A stretch of 64,000 nucleotides of DNA from Alishewanella aestuarii B11 (GTDB lineage: Bacteria; Pseudomonadota; Gammaproteobacteria; Enterobacterales; Alteromonadaceae). The position numbers were made by a program, and so were the translations under genes. The notes under the pieces were generated by a model that worked only from the letters and a program-made list of their open reading frames with translations, was not told the origin of the DNA and searched no databases. The DNA lies in the NCBI RefSeq assembly GCF_000280055.1, contig NZ_ALAB01000028.1, positions 62,001-126,000 of the forward strand, read 5' to 3'. This document shows, one piece after another, positions 1 through 7,138 of the stretch. The stretch's first letter is position 1. Each line of letters starts with the position of its first letter.

Positions 1-80
1 TCAAGCAATAGCAAAAGCTAGTGCCAAAACTAAGCCTTATCAGAGGCAAAATACCGACCCTACCCGATGAGGAACACAAG

Positions 81-578
81 ATGACAACTTTAGCTAACCC
101 ACTGCAGCAGGAGCTGCATATCCAGCAGCAAATCCAATTGATCACCGAGCTGAACCAACAGCATGTGCGCCAGGTCATGGATTACTCAAAAGGTTTTCTG
201 GACAAAACCTTCCCACTGGCCCGGGGTTCGCATAAAGATGTCGCCAGCTATGTGGTGTACTACCAGCAACTACTGGCGTTTTTTCATGATGGCAGTACCA
301 GCGGTTTAAAAGAACCGGCACAATTTATTGCCCTGATTGGCCACCGCGAATCACCAGAAGCGCTGTTGCTGCAGAATGAAGAGCGCCATGTTGAATTGAT
401 CCTGAACCGGCGTGGGCTACAGGGTAGTCAGGATCCGGCTGGCATTGACGATATTCAGCTGCAAACCACCACGCCGGACTGCAATTGGTTTAGCCTGATC
501 AGTGGCCGGCAGATCAGCTGCCGCAGCCGTGCGGAAAAAAGCTTTACCGCCAAAGATGGTCAACCCTTTCAACTTTAA
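81..578 (+). CDS. Stand-alone malate synthase G-like fragment protein (165 aa)
   Basis: The protein aligns by eye with the middle of malate synthase G (GlcB): FLDKTFPL..GSHKDV, EPAQFIALIGH and QDPAGIDDIQL correspond to GlcB FLDESLPLENGSYQDV, TPAQFVGYRG and KDDPAHINDVIVE. It then jumps to a segment like GlcB YTAADGSEISL (here FTAKDGQPF) and stops. The TIM-barrel core and the DCEDSVAAVDAED stretch that carries active-site residues are absent, so catalysis of glyoxylate plus acetyl-CoA to malate is not expected. I chose ATG 81 because GAGGAA lies about 10 bases upstream; an in-frame GTG at 21 has no such signal. No frameshift is visible inside. It may be a decayed paralogue or a retained binding domain. 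metR follows 91 bases downstream. Confidence 0.7.
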   Translation: MTTLANPLQQELHIQQQIQLITELNQQHVRQVMDYSKGFLDKTFPLARGSHKDVASYVVYYQQLLAFFHDGSTSGLKEPAQFIALIGHRESPEALLLQNEERHVELILNRRGLQGSQDPAGIDDIQLQTTTPDCNWFSLISGRQISCRSRAEKSFTAKDGQPFQL

Positions 579-669
579 GCTGCTCCGGCAACCTGCTGCG
601 GTTGCCGGCGTCTTACTCCGGGGTTAAGCTGTGTGCATCTGCTTGTCGTGAGATCTGGCCTAACCCTGA

Positions 670-1581
670 ATGCTTGAACTTAAACACCTGAAAACACTAA
701 CAACACTGGCAAAAACCGGTAGTTTACAGGCGGCGGCGCTGGAACTCTGTGTTACCCAATCCGCCCTCTCCCATCAACTGGGTCAGTTAGAGCAACGGCT
801 TGGGCAAAGGTTATTTCAGCGTAAAAGTCAGCCGCTACAGTTTACGGCTAGCGGCCAGGCGTTGCTGGAATTGGCACAGCGGGTGCTGCCTGATGTGGCA
901 CACACACTCAGACAGTTACAGCAGCCTGGCGACGCAAACGCCACTTTAGTATTAAGTGTGGAGTGTCATGCCTGTTTTCACTGGATCCTGCCGGCACTGC
1001 GTCTGTATCGGCAGCAGAATCCGGCACTGACCATCACCCTCAGCCATGAAATTGAGCATGATGCTGTCACCAGTTTATTAACTGGCGAGCTGGATATTGT
1101 GCTAACCACCGATCTGCGCCATGCCGACAAGTTGCAGCTTTATCCGTTATTTGAGCTGGAGTTAGTGTTGTTGGTGAGCCCGGATCATCCGTTGGCTCAG
1201 GCAGAGCAGATTACACCGGCGCTGCTGCAGCATGAGGTGATCCTAAGCTACCCGATCCCAGCTGAGCGGCAGGACTTATTCCGCTGTTTTATGCCGGATC
1301 TCAGCTTTAAAGGTCAACTCAAAGCCGTCGCCCAAGGCAGCCAAATTGTGCAATTGGTCGCAGCGGGCCAGGGCATTGCTGCCCTGCCGCGCTGGATGGC
1401 GGAACCCTTTGCCAGTCAAGGCCTGTTGGTTAGCAAAACCCTGGGTACTGCTGGCTTATGGCGCCCGATGTATTTGCTACACCGGCCTAATCAGGCCCCT
1501 GCCAGCGCACTTGCTGCTCTGGCAGAGGTGTTCCGGCAAGCCGCACCAGAGTCAACCCGCCCGGTTCAACTCCCAAAATAA
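670..1581 (+). CDS. metR: LysR-family transcriptional regulator MetR
   Basis: A 303-residue LysR-type regulator. The N-terminal winged helix (residues 1-60, with the TQSALSHQL recognition segment) and the effector domain match E. coli MetR in order: LSVECHACFHWILPAL (MetR: LAIECHSCIQWLTPAL), GELDIVLTTD, AAGQGIAALPRW and GLLVSKTLG. MetR is homocysteine-responsive and controls methionine-synthesis genes such as metE and metH; no met gene is present here, so regulation would act elsewhere. The gene is monocistronic and converges on the gene at 1632, with a hairpin between them. Confidence 0.88.
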   Translation: MLELKHLKTLTTLAKTGSLQAAALELCVTQSALSHQLGQLEQRLGQRLFQRKSQPLQFTASGQALLELAQRVLPDVAHTLRQLQQPGDANATLVLSVECHACFHWILPALRLYRQQNPALTITLSHEIEHDAVTSLLTGELDIVLTTDLRHADKLQLYPLFELELVLLVSPDHPLAQAEQITPALLQHEVILSYPIPAERQDLFRCFMPDLSFKGQLKAVAQGSQIVQLVAAGQGIAALPRWMAEPFASQGLLVSKTLGTAGLWRPMYLLHRPNQAPASALAALAEVFRQAAPESTRPVQLPK

Positions 1582-1583
1582 TT

Positions 1584-1603
1584 CAGGCTCCCGCAGGAGC
1601 CTG
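1584..1603. terminator. Probable bidirectional terminator between metR and the 1632 gene
   Basis: An 8-bp perfect stem, CAGGCTCC / GGAGCCTG, with a CGCA loop lies in the 50-base convergent gap. The minus-strand side is followed by AATTATTTT, the plus-strand side by a weak ATTGCTAAAT, so it should work better for the leftward gene. Confidence 0.6.
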
Positions 1604-1631
1604 ATTGCTAAATCGGTTATTACAACAGACT

Positions 1632-2156
1632 TTATTCCGCAGCCTGCTGCGCAACCTGCGTTGACGCAATACCGTTGATGCTCATGGTCAGGCGTTGCAG
1701 ATTTGCCACCGTCAGCTCTGAATTGTCCAGCTTAACCGCCAGCATCAGATCCTGCAGCGCAGCCACTTTATCACCGGCCATCAGGTTCATTACGGCTCTG
1801 TTATTCAGTGCCAGTGCCCGCATCTCGCGTTTAGCGGAGCGCGGCACGGCCTGCAAAGTACCGGCACGCTGCACGGCGTCAGTACAGGCTGCCTCGGCTG
1901 ATGCGAAGTCAGCAGTGCGGCTGTACGCGACACACAGGCTTAACTGGCGGAAGAACGGATCCGTATCGGCCTGACGGGGGCTCACCGCCTGTTCGATCCC
2001 CGCTTTAAACTGCCCGGCTTTAATTAACTCGGCGCCCGGTGCTTCTTCCGGCAATCCCATCTGGTACGCATTACCCGCCGCAGAAGCGAGCAATGGACTT
2101 GACGACAACATTACTACCGCCAAACCGGCTAATAATTTACGCGTTGAAAAGGTCAT
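1632..2156 (-). CDS. Exported TPR-like hypothetical protein
   Basis: A 174-residue protein of unknown function. A signal peptide is clear (basic MTFSTRK, hydrophobic core to about residue 25, cleavage near ASA-AG). The mature part is alpha-helical and looks like one or two degenerate TPR units: FRQLSLCVAYSRTADFASAE and ALALNNRAVMNLMAGDKVAA, the latter resembling the tetratricopeptide consensus. Two cysteines (in SLCVAY and EAACTDA) could form a disulfide. ATG 2156 is chosen because GGAGAG sits 7 bases upstream; a TTG at 2174 overlaps that site. Likely periplasmic; no partner is evident. Confidence 0.7.
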   Translation of the reverse strand: MTFSTRKLLAGLAVVMLSSSPLLASAAGNAYQMGLPEEAPGAELIKAGQFKAGIEQAVSPRQADTDPFFRQLSLCVAYSRTADFASAEAACTDAVQRAGTLQAVPRSAKREMRALALNNRAVMNLMAGDKVAALQDLMLAVKLDNSELTVANLQRLTMSINGIASTQVAQQAAE

Positions 2157-2692
2157 GTCTGGTCTCTCCTGCAAAATTGATTTCAGTGCCTGCTTAGTGG
2201 CACGTAATAAAATTACAAGATCACGCTATTTCTGACAAACGAGAAGAACTAAACGAACAGGTTAGAAAATTTAACTTATCCGACCACCTGACGCAAAAGC
2301 AACAAAGACAAACAGCCACAATGAAATAAAATCAAAGACATAGGGCGCTTCAGCCCAGAAAGAATGGATATACAGCACGCTAAACAAAGCAATACAAACT
2401 GTAATTTTATTACAAAAATAATAGTGGCAAGCGCTAGTGATGGCGCTCAGACGCTTGGTCAGGACTGGTGGTTGCTTTTACTGGCTACTCTGCTATGGTA
2501 TGCGCAAGCTGGCACTCTGCCAGCTGTACTTTAACGGAGTATCGTCTTGTTCAGGCCCATCCGGTCGTCTTTAAAGAGTTTTAGTACCGCCTTCCAGCTT
2601 TAAGCCGGGTGCGCGCTGTCGCGCCCGGATCCAATACCAGCTTGTTAGCCCATACCCTTATTCGCCAACAAATTTGATCTATGGAGAGCCCG
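2157..2692. other. Long intergenic region with a GC-rich hairpin
   Basis: No ORF with coding character is seen in these 536 bases, which separate divergent genes. The left part is A-rich and probably holds the promoter of the leftward gene. At 2605-2628 there is a stable hairpin (CCGGGTGCGCG, loop CTGT, CGCGCCCGG) without a T-tract, so a 5' leader structure of the 2693 gene is more likely than a terminator. No known riboswitch or tRNA was recognised. Confidence 0.4.
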
Positions 2693-3088
2693 ATGACAGG
2701 TCGCGCCACCCTGAAGAATTTTCCGCTATCGCGCCTGGAACGCTATTTACTTAGTGCCAGCTGGTTCCCGCTGCACAAAGCACGTAAACCAACCACTCTG
2801 TTGCGGACACTGGGTACACCTCAGGTGCCTCGCGGTGATAAAGGTCAGCTTAGCGCCGCACCCGGCCATTCAATACAACTGATCGCGCTACCCGAAGGCG
2901 AAAGTTGTTGGGTAACACTCAGCACAGAGCATACGGCCAGCACAGATGATAACCCGCTGTCGATTTGGTCGCCACTCGGGCAGGCGCTACTGGGCAAAAC
3001 CTGTGGTGACCTGGTGCAGGTAAAAGTATTTCGCCGCACTTTGACGTTTATCGTCGGCGACATTCTGAGAGTCAAGCAAACCGATTGA
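2693..3088 (+). CDS. GreA/GreB C-terminal-domain-like protein
   Basis: A 131-residue protein. Residues from about 45 to the end resemble the FKBP-like C-terminal domain of GreA/GreB/Rnk: GHSIQLIAL, ESCWVTLST, and especially SPLGQALLGKTCGDLVQV, which matches the GreA-type SPLGRALLGKKVGDEV signature. The N-terminal coiled coil that reaches into the RNA polymerase secondary channel is replaced by about 40 basic residues, so transcript-cleavage activity is not expected; an RNA-polymerase-binding or Rnk-like role is inference. ATG 2693 is preferred over ATG 2681 because GGAG lies 6 bases before it. Confidence 0.65.
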   Translation: MTGRATLKNFPLSRLERYLLSASWFPLHKARKPTTLLRTLGTPQVPRGDKGQLSAAPGHSIQLIALPEGESCWVTLSTEHTASTDDNPLSIWSPLGQALLGKTCGDLVQVKVFRRTLTFIVGDILRVKQTD

Positions 3089-3219
3089 GGTTAAAACCCG
3101 GGAGGATAGTGCCATGCAGTCTTTAACAGTCGCAGCTAAAGGTTTTGATATCACCGCACCTACCGTCTGTAGATTGCTGCGACCTCAGAGCAGGGGTGTC
3201 ATCTGTTTAAGGATTTACC

Positions 3220-3309
3220 ATGAGCAAAGAAACCAGCAAAAAGCAGCCAAAGCATGACATCAAAGAAAAACGCCGGCTGAAAAAGCAAAAGCGCCAGCAA
3301 CAGAGCTAA
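3220..3309 (+). CDS. Very small lysine/arginine-rich peptide (29 aa)
   Basis: A short ORF of 29 codons begins at ATG 3220 with AAGGA six bases upstream and ends just before a strong terminator, the arrangement of a genuine short gene. About half of the residues are K, R or Q (KEKRRLKKQKRQQQ near the end), so the product is extremely basic and probably unstructured, perhaps nucleic-acid binding. I do not recognise the family. It may be co-transcribed with the 2693 gene. Confidence 0.5.
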   Translation: MSKETSKKQPKHDIKEKRRLKKQKRQQQS

Positions 3310-3320
3310 GATGGCGACCC

Positions 3321-3348
3321 GCAGGCTGCCAGCAGGCAGCCTGCTTTA
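3321..3348 (+). terminator. Rho-independent terminator
   Basis: Perfect 10-bp stem GCAGGCTGCC / GGCAGCCTGC with an AGCA loop followed by TTTAATT, 11 bases after the small basic ORF. The minus-strand side lacks a T-tract, so it ends the rightward transcript. Confidence 0.8.
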
Positions 3349-3357
3349 ATTGTGGCT

Positions 3358-3744
3358 TTAATCCAACAGTAGCTGTAACTCTGGCGGTAAAAACGGCTTG
3401 CCGCTTGCATTAACGGCGGTACCGGTAATAAAGGCATCCAGCATCAGCTTCTGATCGCGACTGCGCCACACTTGTTGCTTAAAACCAAAGCGTAAGCGCG
3501 ACACCGGCTGATACTGGGTAGTGATATAAAACTGATCGCCACTGGTTAACGATGCCTTGTAGTCCAGTTCGGCACGCACCACTACCAAATTAACTTCGGC
3601 TCTGGCTAAGGCGGCAAAATCAATTTGCCGGCTGGCTAAAAACTCATGCCTGGCATGCTCCAGATAATTAAAATAGACGGCATTATTCACTATACCCTGC
3701 ATATCGCATTCGTAATCGCGGACTTTAAACTCAGTTTTATGCAT
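3358..3744 (-). CDS. Acyl-CoA thioesterase, 4HBT (YbgC-like) family
   Basis: A 128-residue hotdog-fold protein. The N-terminal VRDYECDMQGIVNNAVYFNYLEHAR is the family signature: the Asp of DMQGIVNN is the predicted catalytic residue, corresponding to D-x-x-G-x-V-x-x in 4-hydroxybenzoyl-CoA thioesterases. Length fits the family (about 130 aa). It should hydrolyse acyl-CoA thioesters in the cytoplasm; the substrate cannot be told. It is transcribed leftward after the patatin gene, 57 bases downstream of it, so the two may share a transcript with a lipid-turnover theme. Confidence 0.85.
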   Translation of the reverse strand: MHKTEFKVRDYECDMQGIVNNAVYFNYLEHARHEFLASRQIDFAALARAEVNLVVVRAELDYKASLTSGDQFYITTQYQPVSRLRFGFKQQVWRSRDQKLMLDAFITGTAVNASGKPFLPPELQLLLD

Positions 3745-3801
3745 CAGCAGCTCCCTGGTTGCAAAAGCTGAATGCTAACAGTCAGCCGCACAATCTCCAA
3801 G

Positions 3802-4677
3802 TCAGGCCAGTTTGGGTGACAAACCAACCGGTGCCACTGGCAGAAACAGCTGCGGTAATTTACGTGGTACTATATCCAGTGCCGTTTTATAGCCCTGCAG
3901 ATACAGCAATTGCTTCTGTGCCACCGTCAATTCAAAGTTCACCGCTGATACCTCACCGGTATTTACCACCACCGTATTGTGCCAGTATTCGGCATGGACA
4001 TATTCACGTGACACGGCATTCATAAAGGTTTGGATCAGCATCTGCATATAAGACACGACCGGCAGGTAGCGGCTGGTGCGGATAGGCCGGGTTTCAGATT
4101 CACTTTTCAGCCGGAAGCAAACCAGTGGCAGCCCCTGCCCCGACCAATCGCGGTGCAGCGCATCCTCAGACAGGATCACGCCATCAGTCAGCACCTTGTC
4201 GCGATAACTTTTAAACGAGAAAAACAACGGGATCGACATCGAATAGCGGATTGCGGCCGATACTCTGACCTCCGGCGTCAACTGGCGGTTAAAAATCACC
4301 GGCCCACCGCCACTGATATCCGTTGCCAGCACATGCAAATCCAGCTCAAGATCGGCAAAGGTACGCTGCTCTAAAAGTGCATCCAGCCACTGTTCAAAGC
4401 GGTTACCATTACAGAGGCCGCCGGTGCGTAATAAGGTAGTAAGCGAGATCCCTTTGAAGTAACGAAAGTCTGTATCCAATGCCAACTGTTCAATCCGCTT
4501 TAACGGCCAGCCGGCCGCATAAAAAGCCGCCACGATACTGCCACCCGATACGCCAACTAAATGCCGGTAACTCAGATTCAGCTCATTCAGGGCTTGCAGA
4601 ATGCCGATATGGCAACTCAGACGGGTACCACCACCGGACAAAATAGGGACAATTTCTGACACATTCAGCACTGACAT
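3802..4677 (-). CDS. Patatin-like phospholipase
   Basis: A 291-residue protein with the patatin Ser-Asp dyad: the oxyanion loop SGGGTRLSCHIGIL near the N-terminus, the nucleophile motif GVSGGS (Ser about residue 44), and the Asp in LTDGVI, here DG as in bacterial patatins. There is no signal peptide, so the enzyme is cytoplasmic or membrane-associated. I chose ATG 4677, which has AAGGTGG five bases upstream; GTG 4686 overlaps that site. It is divergent from the ECF sigma gene. The likely activity is phospholipase A or acyl hydrolase; the target is unknown. Confidence 0.85.
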   Translation of the reverse strand: MSVLNVSEIVPILSGGGTRLSCHIGILQALNELNLSYRHLVGVSGGSIVAAFYAAGWPLKRIEQLALDTDFRYFKGISLTTLLRTGGLCNGNRFEQWLDALLEQRTFADLELDLHVLATDISGGGPVIFNRQLTPEVRVSAAIRYSMSIPLFFSFKSYRDKVLTDGVILSEDALHRDWSGQGLPLVCFRLKSESETRPIRTSRYLPVVSYMQMLIQTFMNAVSREYVHAEYWHNTVVVNTGEVSAVNFELTVAQKQLLYLQGYKTALDIVPRKLPQLFLPVAPVGLSPKLA

Positions 4678-4815
4678 CAAAGCCACCTTAGCAGCAGTAT
4701 TTCTTCAAGTATGGTGAAACATTGGAGGCTGTCCAGTAACAGATATTTTTTGCAGCCACTAAACCTTTGCCATAAGGTGGACGACTAAGCAAGAAACCCA
4801 TAATTAGTATCAGGC

Positions 4816-5337
4816 ATGCCTGCAACAGAACAAACGTTATTACAACGAGCCCAACAAGGTGATCAAAGCGCCTTCGCCCAACTCTACCAGCAGGGTGTTG
4901 GCCGGGTTTATGCGATCGCCTGGCGTTTGCTGGCAAACCGCGCCCGGGCAGAAGAGGCGGTGCAGGAGACCTTTTTAAGGGTCTGGCAACAATTGCCTGG
5001 CTTTCGGGGCGAGAGTGCCTTTAGCAGTTGGCTACACCGCCTGGCCGTCGGAACCAGTATCGATCTCTGGCGCAAGGATAAAGGCTTAAGGCTGGAAGAC
5101 GGCGAGTCGCTGCCGGAGCTCGGTTATTGCCCCGCCGAACAAGGTGAACAGCAACAGCAATTGGAAAGTGCGATTCAACGTTTACCAGCCCAGGCCAGAG
5201 CCGTTTTTGTGTTGTACGCATTGGAGGGTTATCCCCATCAGGAGATCGCCACCTTACTGAATATTGCCGAAGGCAGCAGTAAAGCCCACTACCACCGCGC
5301 CCGGCAATTATTGCAGGAGTATCTGAATGAGCACTAA
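4816..5337 (+). CDS. ECF-type RNA polymerase sigma factor (sigma-70 family)
   Basis: A 173-residue ECF sigma factor. Region 2 (AEEAVQETFLRVWQQLPGFRG, binding the -10 element and core polymerase) lies at residues 37-67, and region 4 (LPAQARAVFVLYALEGYPHQEIA with helix-turn-helix LNIAEGSSKAHYHRAR) at the end. Regions 1.1 and 3 are absent, as usual for ECF sigmas. Its stop codon overlaps the start of the 5327 gene by 11 bases, indicating translational coupling with a membrane protein in the usual anti-sigma position. It is probably autoregulated; the promoter would lie in 4687-4815, shared with the divergent patatin gene. Confidence 0.92.
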   Translation: MPATEQTLLQRAQQGDQSAFAQLYQQGVGRVYAIAWRLLANRARAEEAVQETFLRVWQQLPGFRGESAFSSWLHRLAVGTSIDLWRKDKGLRLEDGESLPELGYCPAEQGEQQQQLESAIQRLPAQARAVFVLYALEGYPHQEIATLLNIAEGSSKAHYHRARQLLQEYLNEH

Positions 5338-5770
5338 GCAACTCGATGATTTGCTCGCCACCCTGCCACGTGAGCGGCAACCCGAACGGGATCTGTGGCC
5401 TGAAATAGCCGTCCGGCTTGCACCACGGCCACAGTCGCGTCACTTCGGCAAACTGGCAATAGCCGCGTCGGTACTGCTGATGCTGCTCTTTAGCTGGCAA
5501 TGGCCAGAGCGCACCGAACCTGTGCTGGCCTGGCAGCAGCAGGAACAGCAATGGCAACAGGCGCTAAGCCAACAACTGGCAGAGCTGCAACAGGTCAATC
5601 CGGCCTTTGGCGACTGGCAATGGCAGTTGCAGCTGTGGCAGCAAGCCATCAATCAGGTGAAAGTGGCACTGAATTTTTACCCGGACGATCCCGGTCTGCA
5701 ACACAAACTGGCCTCACTCTATCAACAACAGCTGTCTTATGTTGACTGGTTGGCCTCGACATCTTACTAA
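5327..5770 (+). CDS. Putative anti-sigma-position single-pass membrane protein
   Basis: A 147-residue protein overlapping the sigma gene by 11 bases. The first 40 residues are cytoplasmic and charged, one membrane span follows (LAIAASVLLMLLFSW, about 45-60), and the periplasmic part is glutamine-rich (WQQQEQQWQQALSQQLAEL) and likely coiled coil. The zinc-binding HxxxCxxC of ZAS anti-sigma factors is absent, so identification as the anti-sigma factor rests on position and topology only. Similar sigma-membrane protein-DUF4097 trios occur in Gammaproteobacteria. Confidence 0.65.
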   Translation: MSTKQLDDLLATLPRERQPERDLWPEIAVRLAPRPQSRHFGKLAIAASVLLMLLFSWQWPERTEPVLAWQQQEQQWQQALSQQLAELQQVNPAFGDWQWQLQLWQQAINQVKVALNFYPDDPGLQHKLASLYQQQLSYVDWLASTSY

Positions 5771-5781
5771 AGGAGAACACC

Positions 5782-6741
5782 ATGAAACTGATACAACTCG
5801 GCGCCAGCCTTTGTTTACTGCTTGCCAGTAGTCTAAGCCTGGCCGACAGCCGGCAAAGTATTAACGAAGTCCGCACCGTCAGCCCGAATGAGCAGATCAG
5901 CCTGGAGGTAATGCGCGGCAAGGTTGAAATCCGTGGCACCAATAGCAACCAGTTCCGGGTGTCCGGTAAACTGGATGAAAAAGCGGAAGGCTTTACCCTC
6001 GATTCCAAGGGCGGCTTTACCGGCTTTATCGTGCAGATGCCCCGACAGTTAAGAGAGCAACATCAAGAAAAAGTCCAGGGTTCAGAGCTTGTTATCGAAT
6101 TACCGGTGGGTAGCTCCGTATCCTTTAAAGGCGTGAATGTCGATGTCAGCCTGACCCAGGTGAACGGCGGCGTGGAAATCAATACCGTCAATGGTGATAT
6201 CACAGCAGCGCAATTGGATGGCCGGGTCGAGTTGGCGACCGTAAACGGTGCCATTAAAAGCCAGGCATTAAATGGTCAACTGCGCCTGCGGTCGGTAAAC
6301 GGTAAAATCAGTGATCAAGGCGCGACCGGGCGTCTGAGTGTGGAATCCGTAAACGGCGAAATAGCGCTCAAGAGCAAACCACAAGAGCTGATGGTAACCG
6401 TCGTGAATGGCGAAGTGGATTTGGAGTTAACCGATACCGCGCAACTGGAAATCTCTTCGGTAAATGGTAACGTCGAACTGGAGCTAAAAAACCAGAATGC
6501 GCCACGTATTAAAGGCTCTTCAGTTAGTGGCAAATTCGAGCTGAAGCTACCTGCCAATCTGGATGCCGCAGTCAGCCTGAAAACATCCGCTGGCGGCAGT
6601 ATTAAAAACAGCCTGACCGCCGATCAACCGAGTCGCGCTAAATACGGCCCGGCCAGCGGCCTGCAATTTACCAGCGGCAAGGGCCTGGGCGTGATTGACA
6701 TTAATACCGTCAGTGGCCGCATTGAGCTAAAGAAAAACTAA
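5782..6741 (+). CDS. DUF4097-type beta-repeat exported protein
   Basis: A 319-residue protein with a signal peptide (cleavage near LSLA-DS, residue 21). From about residue 115 it consists of short repeats each carrying V-N-G or similar (QVNGGVEI, TVNGDITA, TVNGAIKS, SVNGKISD, SVNGEIAL, VVNGEVDL, SVNGNVEL) every 18-20 residues, typical of DUF4097 single-stranded beta-helix proteins. Start is supported by AAGGAGA 8 bases upstream. It is the third gene of the sigma operon, 11 bases after the 5327 gene, so it is the probable envelope effector or sensor of that system. Its molecular function is unknown. Confidence 0.82.
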   Translation: MKLIQLGASLCLLLASSLSLADSRQSINEVRTVSPNEQISLEVMRGKVEIRGTNSNQFRVSGKLDEKAEGFTLDSKGGFTGFIVQMPRQLREQHQEKVQGSELVIELPVGSSVSFKGVNVDVSLTQVNGGVEINTVNGDITAAQLDGRVELATVNGAIKSQALNGQLRLRSVNGKISDQGATGRLSVESVNGEIALKSKPQELMVTVVNGEVDLELTDTAQLEISSVNGNVELELKNQNAPRIKGSSVSGKFELKLPANLDAAVSLKTSAGGSIKNSLTADQPSRAKYGPASGLQFTSGKGLGVIDINTVSGRIELKKN

Positions 6742-7138
6742 TGTCGCCTTATGTTTAGGAATACCGCATAACGCATTACCTGCAGGCCTAACCCAAAACG
6801 GTTAGGCCTGCACTGGATGCCGAACCCAATACAGCCACCTTTTTAAAACACTTTTGAAATAAGATATTACATTTAGTTATATTTAAATGCTGTACACAAA
6901 AAGTAACAGCACTTATTACAGCTAGGTTACCGGCTGATGATGTTTTTTTGACCATAGTAAAAAAAACCTTTTTCGGAAACGCTGTGCCGATCATGGTGTA
7001 ACCCGAAGTCGACTGACTATTTTTCGTCCATTTACAGCTCCCCGCCTTTTCTTTTAAAACTAGTAACAGATGTTGCTGTGGTTTTACAGCATGCAGTCAT
7101 CCTTCCAGGGAACTCATAACAAGAAACAAGGTAATACT
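6742..7138. other. AT-rich intergenic region before the subtilisin gene
   Basis: No gene is seen. The left edge contains the 6781-6812 hairpin. The rest is strikingly AT-rich compared with the flanking genes and includes a T7 run near 6943 and an A8 run near 6960, a typical context for the promoter of a secreted-protease gene. No operator was recognised. Confidence 0.45.
6781..6812 (+). terminator. Strong hairpin ending the sigma operon
   Basis: Perfect 13-bp inverted repeat TGCAGGCCTAACC / GGTTAGGCCTGCA with a CAAAAC loop, 40 bases after the DUF4097 gene. A T-tract is missing, so termination may be Rho-assisted or the hairpin may protect the mRNA 3' end. Confidence 0.55.

Noticed and set aside
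2507-2525. Hairpin AGCTGGC / GCCAGCT followed by GTACTTTAA
   Set aside because: The stem is 7 bp, without a proper T-tract and not near a gene end, so I do not call it a terminator.
3114-3257. A 47-codon ORF starting ATG 3114 with GGGAGGA upstream, overlapping the small basic ORF
   Set aside because: The composition does not look like a protein, and it overlaps the better-supported ORF 3220-3309. It may be a leader ORF but I cannot support it.
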